In this document: positions 1 to 9,180 of the stretch, in pieces
Layout of the letters: every line of letters begins with the position of its first letter
Position numbering within the stretch: position 1 is the first letter of the stretch
NCBI RefSeq assembly: GCF_964059065.1
Contig: NZ_OZ060378.1
Coordinates: 62,001-126,000 of the forward strand
Direction of reading: 5' to 3'
DNA length: 64,000 nt
Source: Buchnera aphidicola (Panaphis juglandis)
GTDB lineage: Bacteria; Pseudomonadota; Gammaproteobacteria; Enterobacterales; Enterobacteriaceae
Program-made: the position numbers and the translations under genes
The notes under the pieces: model-generated
Told to the model about the DNA's origin: nothing
What the model saw: only the letters and a program-made list of their open reading frames with translations
Databases searched by the model: none

Positions 1-579
1 AGAGATGAAAACCAGAATGTTTTATTAATTATTGATTCATTAACACGTTATGCTATGTCGGAACGTGAAATATCTTTATCTATGGGTGAAATTCCATTAC
101 GTCAAGGTTATCCATCTTCTATCTTTTCAAAATTACCTCATTTTATAGAAAGATCTGGTAATAATGATAATAATTGTGGTTCAATTACTGCATTGTATAC
201 TGTTTTAATAGAAAATGAAGATAATGATGTTATTTTGGAAATTTCTAAATCTATACTAGATGGTCACATTATATTATCAAAATTTTATGCCGATTCTGGT
301 CATTATCCTGCTATTGATATTTCAGAATCATTAAGCAGAGTGATGGTAAATATTGTTCAAAAAAATCATTATGAAAAATCTAAATATTTAAAAAAATTGG
401 TTTCAGAATATCATAAATGTCAAGATTTGATTAATGTTGGAGCTTATATTAATGGTAGCAATGTAATTTTAGATGAATCAATAAAAAAATGGGAATTAAT
501 AAAAAACTTTTTAAAACAAGATATTTCTGATTATATTTCATACCATAAATCTGTTGATGATTTAAATAAAATTATATAG
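1..579 (+). CDS. fliI: Flagellar export ATPase FliI, 3' part
   Basis: The frame is open from base 1 and ends at TAG 577-579, giving the last 192 residues of a protein of roughly 450. The first residues contain LLIIDSLTRYAMSEREI, the Walker B strand and following helix of F1-type export ATPases, and GYPSSIFSKLP follows as in E. coli FliI. FliI hydrolyses ATP at the cytoplasmic face of the flagellar type III export gate. It heads the export cluster fliI-fliJ-fliMN-fliOP-fliQ-fliR. An internal ATG at 55 is not the start, because homology continues upstream to the window edge. Confidence 0.95.
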   Translation, partial: RDENQNVLLIIDSLTRYAMSEREISLSMGEIPLRQGYPSSIFSKLPHFIERSGNNDNNCGSITALYTVLIENEDNDVILEISKSILDGHIILSKFYADSGHYPAIDISESLSRVMVNIVQKNHYEKSKYLKKLVSEYHKCQDLINVGAYINGSNVILDESIKKWELIKNFLKQDISDYISYHKSVDDLNKII

Positions 580-612
580 TATATTAATTATTTACTCTTA
601 ATTTATTTAATA

Positions 613-1085
613 ATGATGTTAAAAAAAAATATTTATATTTTGAAAAAAATAAGCAAAATAAAATTAAGTAGTACCGTATTACATATTAGTGATTTGAATA
701 AAAAGTATAATATGGAATGCGATAGTTTAAATTTATTACTTAAATCTTATGTAAATTTTAATAATAAAATTACTGAAGAATGTGATACTGGTATTCGGAT
801 GATACAATTAAATAAATTTTATGAATCTATTTTATATTTGGAATTTAAAATATCTAAAAAAAAAAAAAAATTTTAAATTATAAAAAAAAAATTCATAATC
901 AAAAAATTTTATATAAAATATATAAAAAAAAAAATAAGATTTGGAAAATTTTATATGATAAATTAATAAAAATAAATTATAAAAAATATCAAATGGTTAA
1001 TCAAAATAGATATGATGAAATTTTACAGTATCAAATATTAAGAAAAGATTTTTTCTATGATTTTTATTATGAGATATTTAAATAA
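613..1085 (+). CDS. fliJ: Probable FliJ, frameshifted at a poly(A) tract
   Basis: This lies directly after fliI, where FliJ is encoded. The first frame (ATG 613 to TAA 874-876, 87 codons) is lysine-rich and predicted helical, and ends just after a run of 15 A at 856-870. The -1 frame is open across the A run and continues to TAA 1083-1085, adding about 69 codons of the same lysine/tyrosine/isoleucine-rich character. The joined length of about 156 residues is near the roughly 147 of FliJ, a coiled-coil partner of the FliI ATPase. RNA polymerase slippage adding one A, or removing two, would restore the frame. Identity is by position and size; similarity is weak. It could also be an early pseudogene. 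Confidence 0.55.
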
Positions 1086-1201
1086 TTATAAAATATAATA
1101 TCATATATTTTATTAAAATATTATGGATATTTATTTTAATAATGTATTGTATTAAAATAATGATTGTATTTTTATGATACATTTTATGTAATGGTAATAT
1201 T

Positions 1202-2485
1202 ATGATCATTAAATGTAATAAAAAAAAATTTTTTTTTAACGAATATTGTATCCAAAAAGGTTTTAAATATACAAAAAATTTTTTTAAAATACAAAATGAA
1301 ACCTGTTCTTCTTTAAGAAAGAAGTTATTCCAATTAACTAAAATAAAATTCAATATGAATATTGAATATAATAATTTTGATATCTTAAGTATTAATGATA
1401 CTTTTTTAAAATACTATATCATTCAGATTGAAACGATTGATTCTAAAGATAGTATATTTGTTTTTTTATCACATATTCATATTAATACTTTTGTTGAACT
1501 TATTTTTGGTAAAAATATAGTTAAATTCAATGATAACCCAGACCATTTATTTGTTTCTTCTAAGAAATATATTATTAATGAAATTATTATAGGATTAATA
1601 CAATTATATAATCATCTTTTTAATAATATTTTTTGTTTTGATAAAAAATATAAAATTTTTAAAAAAAAGATAGATTTTAGTACATTGGATGTATTTTTAA
1701 ATAATATATTTTTTACAATTAATCATATTTTTAAATCTGAATTTTTAGAATTATCATGCATGATAATTTTTTCTATTGAATATCTTAAGGTTTTTGAAAA
1801 AAAATTTCATAGTGTTTCATGTGTTAAATCAAACAGCGTTGTTTTTAAAACACAAAAAATTTTATTAAAACATATTCATAATATTAAATTAAAATTATTA
1901 GTAAAATTAGAAAAAAATACTATTTTTTTAAAAAAAATTTTAAATTTAAAATTATATGATATTGTAAATATAAAAAAACCAAATATGTTAATTGTTCAGA
2001 CAAAAGATAGTATTCCAATTTTACGTGGTAAATATTATTCTGATGAGTATAGATCAATGATATATGTTAAGGAGAATTTTCTGAATATTTCGGATAACCA
2101 TAATAAAACAATTGTTTCTGTTAATGAAACAGATGATACTAATCATAGTAATATAAATTTATTAAAATCATCAACAGTCAATTCTGAAATTAATAACATT
2201 TGTTTAGAGGATCGATCATTTTTTTCTTTTGATATAGAAAAATTAAAAAATAGTATTTTATCTAATGTTAAGTTAGATGTTGAAATGATGATTGGTAATT
2301 TTGAGATGAAAATTCAAGATCTTATAAAAATTAAAACAGGTTCTGTAATATATTTAGATATTTTAAATCATATACAAGTAAATATTGTTGTGAACAATAT
2401 TTTAATTGCTAAAGGTGAGTTTGTATATTTAAATGATAAATATGGAGTTCGAATTATTAAAATTTTTCAAAATATAAATTCATGA
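1202..2485 (+). CDS. Fused flagellar switch protein FliM-FliN
   Basis: One uninterrupted 427-codon frame carries two switch proteins. Residues about 40-225 correspond weakly to the FliM middle domain. Residues about 229-296 match the FliM C-terminal SpoA domain (DIVNIKKPNMLIV, then SIPILRGKY). A hydrophilic linker of about 55 residues follows. Residues 353-427 match FliN (LDVEMMIGNFEMKIQDLI, AKGEFVYLNDKYGVRI). Separate FliM and FliN are about 334 and 137 residues in E. coli. The linker has no ATG, GTG or TTG in frame, so a separate FliN start is not evident. The N-terminal CheY-binding motif of FliM is missing, fitting loss of chemotaxis. The stop overlaps the next start (ATGA at 2482). No fliK lies upstream. 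Confidence 0.85.
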   Translation: MIIKCNKKKFFFNEYCIQKGFKYTKNFFKIQNETCSSLRKKLFQLTKIKFNMNIEYNNFDILSINDTFLKYYIIQIETIDSKDSIFVFLSHIHINTFVELIFGKNIVKFNDNPDHLFVSSKKYIINEIIIGLIQLYNHLFNNIFCFDKKYKIFKKKIDFSTLDVFLNNIFFTINHIFKSEFLELSCMIIFSIEYLKVFEKKFHSVSCVKSNSVVFKTQKILLKHIHNIKLKLLVKLEKNTIFLKKILNLKLYDIVNIKKPNMLIVQTKDSIPILRGKYYSDEYRSMIYVKENFLNISDNHNKTIVSVNETDDTNHSNINLLKSSTVNSEINNICLEDRSFFSFDIEKLKNSILSNVKLDVEMMIGNFEMKIQDLIKIKTGSVIYLDILNHIQVNIVVNNILIAKGEFVYLNDKYGVRIIKIFQNINS

Positions 2486-3555
2486 TAATGCAAAAGTTTT
2501 TTTTATTTTTTTCAAAAGATAGTTATGTTTATATTAAGGTATTTGTATTAATATTTTTATGTATAGTATTACTTAAATCGATTTTTTATATAAGTATGTT
2601 AAATAAAACGTCAAAGATTAAAATTATTTCTAGAGTTTTTTTGGATAACAATAATAAAATTTTCATTGTAAATATATTAGATCGCCAATTAATACTAGGT
2701 GTTACTCCTCATTCGATGACAATATTACGTATCTCTTCTTTATCTAAAAATTTAAAGATAAAATTTCGATGGTATAATCACATGATCTTTTTTTTATTTG
2801 ACAATTTTTCTTTATATAAATTTTTTTTTAGGTTTATTTTTTTTTTATTTTTTTTATTTTTTAGTGTTAATGCATATGGACTAGAATATTCAGGATTAAC
2901 AAATCATATTTTAATGAATAATATAAAAAATTGGTCTTTTCCATTACAAATATCATTATTGTTAGCATGTCTTACTTTTTTATCCACATTTATTTTAGTT
3001 GCTACAAGTTTTACTCGTATTATTATTGTTTTAAGTTTATTAAGAAATGCTTTGGGTATTCCATCATTACCTCCAAATCAAATTTTAATTAGTATGTCAT
3101 TACTATTAACATTTTTTATTATGAATCCTACTATTCATAGAATATATGAGGAATCATATTTACCTTTATGCGATAATAATATTAAATTTGATACAGCGTT
3201 AGTAAATGGTATAAAGCCTATCTATGATTTTATGAGACATCAAACATATTATTCTGATATTTCTATGTTTTCAAAATTAGCACATACTAGATATGTTAGT
3301 ACAACAGATGTGGTTTCTATGAAGGTATTATTACCGTCATTTATTACAAGTGAGCTTAAAACTGCATTTAGAATTGGATTTACTATATTTTTACCTTTTT
3401 TAATTATAGATATTATAGTTGCTAGCATATTAATGTCTTTAGGTATGTTAATGGTATCACCATCTAGTATTTCGTTACCAATAAAATTGATACTATTTGT
3501 TTTGGTAGATGGTTGGCAGTTATTATTTTCATCTTTAGTAAAAAGTTTTTATTAA
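2482..3555 (+). CDS. fliP: Fused flagellar export protein FliO-FliP
   Basis: This 357-codon frame joins FliO-like and FliP sequence; FliP alone is about 245 residues. Residues 1-95 have one membrane segment near 16-38 and then FIVNILDRQLILGVTPHSM, the conserved FliO cytoplasmic motif. Residues about 113-132 are a phenylalanine/leucine-rich segment ending in SVNAYG, which looks like the FliP signal peptide now lying inside the chain. Residues 134-357 match FliP (TSFTRIIIVLSLLRNALG, PNQILISMSLLLTFFIM, SELKTAFRIGFTIFLPFLI, FVLVDGWQLL). FliP forms the export gate with FliQ and FliR, and FliO assists FliP assembly. Cleavage at the internal signal peptide could separate the parts. An internal ATG at 2782 has no clear ribosome binding site. 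Confidence 0.9.
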   Translation: MIMQKFFLFFSKDSYVYIKVFVLIFLCIVLLKSIFYISMLNKTSKIKIISRVFLDNNNKIFIVNILDRQLILGVTPHSMTILRISSLSKNLKIKFRWYNHMIFFLFDNFSLYKFFFRFIFFLFFLFFSVNAYGLEYSGLTNHILMNNIKNWSFPLQISLLLACLTFLSTFILVATSFTRIIIVLSLLRNALGIPSLPPNQILISMSLLLTFFIMNPTIHRIYEESYLPLCDNNIKFDTALVNGIKPIYDFMRHQTYYSDISMFSKLAHTRYVSTTDVVSMKVLLPSFITSELKTAFRIGFTIFLPFLIIDIIVASILMSLGMLMVSPSSISLPIKLILFVLVDGWQLLFSSLVKSFY

Positions 3556-3587
3556 GATAATATAAACTTTTATATTGAGGGATAGTG

Positions 3588-3854
3588 ATGCATTATAATT
3601 TTATAGAGGCAATGTTTTATTCATCTGTAAAAGTAATGTTATTTGTATTAGGACCAATATTATTATGCGTGTTGTTTGTTGGTTTTTGCATTAATATTAT
3701 TCAATCTGCTTTACAAATTAATGAACAAACTTTATCTTTTATTCCAAAATTAATATCAATAATATTAATATTTATTTGTTTTGGTTCATGGATGTTAAAT
3801 TTGATATTGGAATACATAAAATCTATTTTTTCTAATATCATGGATAGATATTGA
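3588..3854 (+). CDS. fliQ: Flagellar export gate protein FliQ
   Basis: The 88-residue protein has two membrane helices, about residues 13-38 and 50-72, with the FliQ pattern ALQINEQTLSFIPKL between them; E. coli FliQ has 89 residues. FliQ packs around FliP in the export gate of the basal body. A GTG at 3585 precedes ATG 3588. The GAGG at 3577-3580 is spaced better for the ATG, so I chose it. fliR starts 4 bases after the stop. Confidence 0.93.
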   Translation: MHYNFIEAMFYSSVKVMLFVLGPILLCVLFVGFCINIIQSALQINEQTLSFIPKLISIILIFICFGSWMLNLILEYIKSIFSNIMDRY

Positions 3855-3857
3855 TTT

Positions 3858-4619
3858 ATGTTGAGCATATTGCATTCAGGTGGATTAATATTTATTAATA
3901 ATTTTATTTTTATTAGTATTCGTATATTATCAATGATACTTTTTGTTCCAATTTTTGGTCATTCGTTTGTACATAAAAAAATAAAGTGTATTTTATCGAT
4001 AATGATCAGTATTTTTATTATACCTTATGTTCCTCATGTTCATTCTAATTTATTATTTTTTGAAAGTATTTTAATTATTATGCAACAGATTGTTTTTGGA
4101 GTGATTTTTGGTAGTTTAGTTCATTTATTATTTTTCTTTGTTATTGTTTCTGGAGAAATTATAGGTTTACAAGTTGGTTTATCTTTTATTAATAATTTCG
4201 ACGTTACCGCTTATATGGATATTTCATTAATATCAAAATTTTTATATACTTATTTGATATTAATGTTTTTATTTTTTGATGGTCATATCTGGATAATTAA
4301 TTTTTTTGTAGAAAGTTTTTATGTTTTTCCTATTAATAGTACAATATTTAATTTTAATATTTTTACGTTCTTTATTAAAAATATAACTTCAGTTTTTTTA
4401 AATGGAATTATGCTATCTTTACCTTTAATAATTATATTATTAATATTAAATATATTAATAGGGGTTTTGAATTGTTTTTTTAAACAGATGTCTATATTTT
4501 CATTTGGTTTTTCTTTATTTGTTTTATCCATGTTATTATTTTTTTTTACATCACATGCAGTATTTATTTTATCCATAAGATATTTATTAAAAGATTTATT
4601 ACAAAATTTATTTTTTTAG
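3858..4619 (+). CDS. fliR: Flagellar export gate protein FliR
   Basis: This is a 253-residue, strongly hydrophobic protein (E. coli FliR has 261) with several membrane segments throughout. The family pattern VSGEIIGLQVGLSFINNFD is followed by the last helices. FliR completes the FliPQR gate. It is the last gene of the cluster. A flagellar gate with no filament or chemotaxis genes nearby fits the idea that Buchnera hook-basal bodies serve as protein exporters, but that role is established knowledge or inference, not visible here. Confidence 0.93.
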   Translation: MLSILHSGGLIFINNFIFISIRILSMILFVPIFGHSFVHKKIKCILSIMISIFIIPYVPHVHSNLLFFESILIIMQQIVFGVIFGSLVHLLFFFVIVSGEIIGLQVGLSFINNFDVTAYMDISLISKFLYTYLILMFLFFDGHIWIINFFVESFYVFPINSTIFNFNIFTFFIKNITSVFLNGIMLSLPLIIILLILNILIGVLNCFFKQMSIFSFGFSLFVLSMLLFFFTSHAVFILSIRYLLKDLLQNLFF

Positions 4620-4734
4620 GATTTATGTTATATATAAATAAATATACTATATTTTTTATTTTTCAAAATTATGTTCATTATATAGAATAATATATAATTA
4701 ATATAGTATATTTGATATGTTTTTTAATGATTTT

Positions 4735-4902
4735 CTACTTTATTTTTTTTTCATGATATAATACATGTTTTCTAATAATGGGATCATATTTTTTTAATGA
4801 AAGTTTTTCTTGATTTGATCTTTTATTTTTAGTAGTTGTATAATAGTGTTTAGTTTTTGCAGATGATAACATTTTAATTTTTTCTCTAGAATTTTTTGCC
4901 AT
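4735..4902 (-). CDS. rpmG: 50S ribosomal protein L33
   Basis: Reading the - strand from ATG at 4902 gives 55 residues beginning [20 protein letters not shown] and containing [14 protein letters not shown] and [11 protein letters not shown]. This aligns end to end with E. coli L33 (55 residues). The gene follows rpmB by 26 bases on the same strand, the usual rpmB-rpmG pair. Confidence 0.95.
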   Translation of the reverse strand: MAKNSREKIKMLSSAKTKHYYTTTKNKRSNQEKLSLKKYDPIIRKHVLYHEKKIK

Positions 4903-4928
4903 TTTTATTTTCCATATTTAAGAATAGT

Positions 4929-5138
4929 TTATTTAAAAAATTTTTTTGTTCCAAATTTATCAATTGTTTTTATACCTTTAGTGGATATTTTAACTTTAAT
5001 GAATCTTTTTTTTTCAGATACCCAGATTTTTTTATATTGTATGTTTGGTAAAAATTTTCTTTTGGTTGCATTGAGAGAATGTGATCGATTATTTCCAAAT
5101 ATTGGTTTTTTTTTTGTAATATAACATAATTTAGACAT
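4929..5138 (-). CDS. rpmB: 50S ribosomal protein L28, slightly short
   Basis: The 69-residue product carries the L28 signature GNNRSHSLNATKRKFLPN and ends at FGTKKFFK. E. coli L28 has 78 residues; the missing part is the basic C-terminal tail. It binds 23S rRNA in the large subunit and is first of the rpmB-rpmG pair. Confidence 0.95.
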   Translation of the reverse strand: MSKLCYITKKKPIFGNNRSHSLNATKRKFLPNIQYKKIWVSEKKRFIKVKISTKGIKTIDKFGTKKFFK

Positions 5139-5219
5139 TATAATCTCGATATAGTTGTTTTATATGATATTTGAATATTAAATATATATATATATGATAA
5201 ATATTTATTTAATATGGTT

Positions 5220-5759
5220 TCATATGTGATATTTGTTTTTGAATTTTTGATAAGATTTCATAATATTTTTTTTTGCGCTTTCTGATCCCTCTAATTCAAG
5301 AATTTTTACCCATTTATTTTTTTCTAAATCTTTATAATGTTGGAAAAAGTGTATGATTTTTTGTTTTAATGTTTCAGAAATATCTGATATATCATTAATG
5401 TTTTTATATTCATTACAAATGTTATGGTGTGGAAAAGCGATGATCTTTGAATCTTCTCCTGACTCATCTATCATTTTTAATATTCCAATTGGTTTACATT
5501 GTATAATAGAGTGGTAATGTAATTTGTATGAAATTGGAATTAATACATCAAGTGGATCTCCATCTTCTGATAGAGTTTGATTAATATAACCATAATTGCA
5601 TGGATATAACATTGAAGTTGGAATAAAACGATCAACAAAAAGAGCATTTGTTTTTTTATCGGTTTCATATTTTATAGGATGTGAGTGATATGGAATTTCA
5701 ATGATTACATATATATCATTTGGGATGTTTATACCTGGTTTTATGTTTTTTACACTCAT
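5220..5759 (-). CDS. ppa: Inorganic pyrophosphatase
   Basis: This 179-residue cytoplasmic enzyme (E. coli 176) hydrolyses pyrophosphate released by biosynthesis, including the nearby aminoacyl-tRNA synthetases and HisG. The metal-binding motif EDGDPLDVLIP is present near residue 62, with the upstream lysine and tyrosine blocks (KYETDKKTNALFVDRFIPT, YPCNYGYI). It is a single gene on the - strand, 81 bases upstream of rpmB. Confidence 0.96.
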   Translation of the reverse strand: MSVKNIKPGINIPNDIYVIIEIPYHSHPIKYETDKKTNALFVDRFIPTSMLYPCNYGYINQTLSEDGDPLDVLIPISYKLHYHSIIQCKPIGILKMIDESGEDSKIIAFPHHNICNEYKNINDISDISETLKQKIIHFFQHYKDLEKNKWVKILELEGSESAKKNIMKSYQKFKNKYHI

Positions 5760-6514
5760 ATTATGTTTATGATGTTATATTCATGATATTAATACTATAA
5801 GTATTAATTATACAAATATCAATTATTATGTTATATATCATAATGATATTTCAATTGATCAAATGATAATTTATATTGTTGATGATTTAATTACTGATTA
5901 TCATATTTTAATTTTATAATTTTAATATGATAATACTTGTTATTTATTATTTTTATAATAAATAATTTTTTATAAATATTTTTAATAAAATATTATTGTT
6001 TTTTTATATTGTATCCATAGCCAATTTAATATTTATTTTCATTAATATTAATTTTATAATAACTTTTAAATTCAATGGATAATATTATTTGCAAATTTAT
6101 TTGTAATTAAATACATGAATACATATTTTATGATTCAATTTTTATAATTTTGAGATCTTGAAATAAAAATACTAATTTTAAGATTTTTAATTATTTTTAA
6201 AATATAATATTATTATGATTTTATTTTTTTGAGTCATAAAAATTTTTAACATTGATAATAATTATTATATTTATTAAAGAATAAAATTTATGAACGTTAA
6301 TTTTATACGTATTGATTTATATTTTTTAGAAATATAATGTATTTAAAATTCATAATTATATTTTATAGGTTATAATTTTTTAATTACTTTTATTTTATTT
6401 TTATATTGATTTTTTCGATACTATGAATTTTTTATAAAATTTAAATTTATGATACATATTTTATTTTTATAATGGATTTATTTTAATACCATTTTTCATG
6501 AGAAAAAATTTTTA
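5760..6514. other. 755-base gene-free spacer, extremely A+T-rich
   Basis: Between ppa and the RNase P RNA there is no open frame of useful length on either strand and no tRNA-like or other conserved structure that I can see. It is almost entirely A and T with short imperfect inverted repeats expected by chance at this composition. It probably holds the ppa promoter on the - strand and may be the eroded remains of a lost gene. I cannot recognise which. Confidence 0.5.
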
Positions 6515-6515
6515 A

Positions 6516-6878
6516 GTTGACCGATAAGCCGGGTTCTGTTTTTGACAGTCATTTATCTAGACTAATAATCACTTATTAGTTCAAGCGGTTTACCTGAATT
6601 TTTATACGAGCAGTATTATTTATTCATTTTAACCTTGCTCCGAGTGGAAGTTTACATTGCCAATACTTATTACTAAGTATGCGGTGTGCTCTTAACACGC
6701 CTTTTCAACCTTGCTATAGATTTTTGAATAGTTCTAAAAATCATATTTAGCGGTATATTTTCTGTTGCACTAGTCGTCAGAAATTAATTCTGCCCAGATG
6801 TTATCTGGCACTCTTGCTCTTTGGAGCCCGGACTTTCCTCTTATTAATTTTCATTAATCAGCGACTGTCTGGTCAACT
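6516..6878 (-). ncRNA. rnpB: RNase P RNA (M1 RNA)
   Basis: On the - strand the segment begins GTTGACCAGACAGTCGC, continues with the bacterial type A core GAGGAAAGTCCGGGCTCC, and ends AACCCGGCTTATCGGTC, which pairs with the 5' part. The conserved ACAGAAAATATACCGC block (P15 region) is also present. RNase P RNA cleaves 5' leaders from tRNA precursors. Ends are set from E. coli rnpB and may be off by a few bases. It is noticeably richer in G+C than its surroundings, as expected for a structured RNA. Confidence 0.95.
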
Positions 6879-6902
6879 CATATAATTATTATAATCGATA
6901 TT

Positions 6903-7748
6903 TTATTTTTTGTCATGTTGAAAATTATTTATAACATGCTTATATAATTCGTTTTTTTGAATTTTATAAATTTTTTTAGTGATTTTTATTGCTGTGTTTA
7001 TTGACGTGTGCTTTATCAATAAAGATAATGTATTATGTATTTTAAGAGATATTTTTGGTTTTTTTTTTTTAATTCCTTCAATAATTATTACTAATTCTCC
7101 TTTTTTTCGAGATGGTTTTTCTAACAACCATGATAGTATATTTTTAGATTTATCGTATTTAATTTTTTCCCATTTTTTTGTCATTTCTTTTGCTAATGTA
7201 ATATTTCGATCTTCACCCAGTACTTTTACTATATCTTTGATACTTTGTAAGATTCTATGACATGATTCATAAAAAATAAATGTAATATTTTTTTTGTAAA
7301 TATCGTTTAATATTTTTATTCGTTTAGAAGTTTTTTTAGGAAAAAAACCTTTATAATAAAATTCATGACTCGGTATTCCCGAAGCACTTAATGCGGTAAT
7401 GATAGCACATGGTCCAGGTAATGGAATAATTTTAATATTATTTTGATGACATGATTTAATTAATTGATAACCAGGATCGTTAATGGTTGGTGTTCCAGAA
7501 TCAGATACTAAAGCGATTTTCATTTTTTTTAATAAAATTAATATTTCTTTGGTTTTTTTTTCTTCATTATGTTTATTTAAAGAAATATTTTTTTTATAAA
7601 TATTAAATCTTTTGAGTAAATTATTAGTGTGTTTTATATTTTCTGATACTATTAATTCCACTATTGTTAGTGTATGTATTGCTCGATAACTAATATCATT
7701 CATATTTCCAATAGGAGTTGGTACTATATATAATATTCCATTATTCAT
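6903..7748 (-). CDS. rsmI: 16S rRNA 2'-O-methyltransferase RsmI
   Basis: The 281-residue product matches E. coli RsmI (286, formerly YraL), which methylates the 2'-O of C1402 in 16S rRNA. The SAM-binding tetrapyrrole-methylase fold is visible as LYIVPTPIGNMNDIS at the N-terminus, ALVSDSGTPTINDPGYQLI and LPGPCAIITALSASGIP. The frame is open upstream to 7841, but homology starts at MNNGILYIVP, so I chose ATG 7748. It is divergent from fabB. Confidence 0.94.
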   Translation of the reverse strand: MNNGILYIVPTPIGNMNDISYRAIHTLTIVELIVSENIKHTNNLLKRFNIYKKNISLNKHNEEKKTKEILILLKKMKIALVSDSGTPTINDPGYQLIKSCHQNNIKIIPLPGPCAIITALSASGIPSHEFYYKGFFPKKTSKRIKILNDIYKKNITFIFYESCHRILQSIKDIVKVLGEDRNITLAKEMTKKWEKIKYDKSKNILSWLLEKPSRKKGELVIIIEGIKKKKPKISLKIHNTLSLLIKHTSINTAIKITKKIYKIQKNELYKHVINNFQHDKK

Positions 7749-7893
7749 TTTTATTATTATTATACATATTAATTCATTTTTAAATGATAATAAATATTTA
7801 TTATTATAATTATTAATAATATTAAAATTAAAAATTTTCAATTTGAAATATATTTTTATATTTTTTAATATTATATTTTTAGGAAAAAAATTT

Positions 7894-9096
7894 GTGAAAC
7901 GTGTCGTTATTACTGGTATAGGAATTATTTCTAGTTTGGGTAATACTTTAGAAAATGTTTTGTTATCCTTAAAAACATTAAAATCTGGTATTGTATTTTC
8001 TCCAAGTATGAAAAATTTTGGAATGAAAAGTCAGGTTTGTGGTCATATTGAATGTGATGACCATGTTGATCGATCCTTATTAAAATTTATGAATATTTCT
8101 TCATTTTACTCATACGTTGCTATGAAGGATGCGATTCAAGATTCTGATTTAAAAAAAAAAACATATCAAAAAAATCATCGTGTTGGTATTATTGTAGGTG
8201 TTGGTTGTAATTCTTTTTATAGCGATATTAATGATTATTATAAAATGAAAATTAATCCAAATTTATTAATTAAAAATATGTTTTCTAATGTTTCTTCATG
8301 CTTATCAACGTTTTATAAGATTTTTGGTATTAGTTATTCCATGAGTACTGCTTGTGCAACTTCATCTAGTTGTATACATAATGCTGTAGAATTAATTCAA
8401 TGTGGTAAACAGGATATTATTTTTGCTGGAGGATCTGAAGAATTAAACTGTATTTTATCATATCAATTTGATATTATGAAATTATTATCCGTAAAATATA
8501 ATCATATTCCTCAAAAATCTTCTAGAGCATATGATTTATATCGTGATGGGTTTGTTATTTCTGGAGGATCTGGTATAATAGTTTTAGAAGAATTACAACA
8601 TGCATTAAATAGAAAAGCAAAAATTTATGCTGAGATTGTTAGTTGTGGTATGGCTTCAGATGGTATGAATATGATAAAACCGTCTGGTTTTGGTTTGCAG
8701 AGAGCAATGAGTATTGCAATTAAAAAATCACGTTTTTTGTGTATTGAATATATAAATACTCATGGAACATCGACAAAAATTGGTGATGTGATAGAATTAG
8801 AATCTATTCATAATGTTTTTAAAAATCATATTCCTTATATTTCATCTACAAAATCCATTACTGGTCATGCTTTAGGTGCTTCTGGAGTTCAAGAAGTTAT
8901 TTATACAATTTTAATGTTAAATAATAATTTTATTGCTCCTAGTATTAATATTGATACTTTAGATCCTTTTGCAAGAAATATGAACATTGTTAAGAATGAT
9001 ATTAAGGAATTAGTGTTTTCTGTTGCAATGTCTAATAGTTGTGGTTTTGGGGGTTCTAATGTTTCAATTATTATAAAAAAATATTGTAATATTTAA
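7894..9096 (+). CDS. fabB: 3-oxoacyl-ACP synthase I
   Basis: The 400-residue condensing enzyme elongates acyl-ACP with malonyl-ACP in fatty acid synthesis. The catalytic triad is intact: Cys154 in STACATSSSCIHN, His290 in NTHGTSTKIGD and His325 in TGHALGASGVQE. It resembles FabB more than FabF (KRVVITGIGIISSLGN start, SNSCGFGGSN end). The frame opens at 7843, but alignment with E. coli FabB starts at the GTG of 7894, preceded by AGGA at 7881-7884. I take that GTG as the start. Confidence 0.94.
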   Translation: MKRVVITGIGIISSLGNTLENVLLSLKTLKSGIVFSPSMKNFGMKSQVCGHIECDDHVDRSLLKFMNISSFYSYVAMKDAIQDSDLKKKTYQKNHRVGIIVGVGCNSFYSDINDYYKMKINPNLLIKNMFSNVSSCLSTFYKIFGISYSMSTACATSSSCIHNAVELIQCGKQDIIFAGGSEELNCILSYQFDIMKLLSVKYNHIPQKSSRAYDLYRDGFVISGGSGIIVLEELQHALNRKAKIYAEIVSCGMASDGMNMIKPSGFGLQRAMSIAIKKSRFLCIEYINTHGTSTKIGDVIELESIHNVFKNHIPYISSTKSITGHALGASGVQEVIYTILMLNNNFIAPSINIDTLDPFARNMNIVKNDIKELVFSVAMSNSCGFGGSNVSIIIKKYCNI

Positions 9097-9180
9097 ATAT
9101 AAAATAATTTAAAAAAAGTTGTATTATAGTTGATGTTTTTATTTTTGTAATATTTGTATTAATAATATTTAAGGAAAATA

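Noticed and set aside
1078-1353. Open frame on the - strand before and inside fliMN
   Set aside because: It overlaps the 5' end of fliMN, has no homology, and its isoleucine/lysine-rich composition is what A+T-rich antisense gives.
4319-4576. Antisense 85-codon frame within fliR
   Set aside because: It is a shadow of fliR with no recognisable domain or ribosome binding site.
7749-7841. N-terminal extension of rsmI
   Set aside because: The extra 31 residues have no counterpart in RsmI, and homology starts at MNNGILYIVP.
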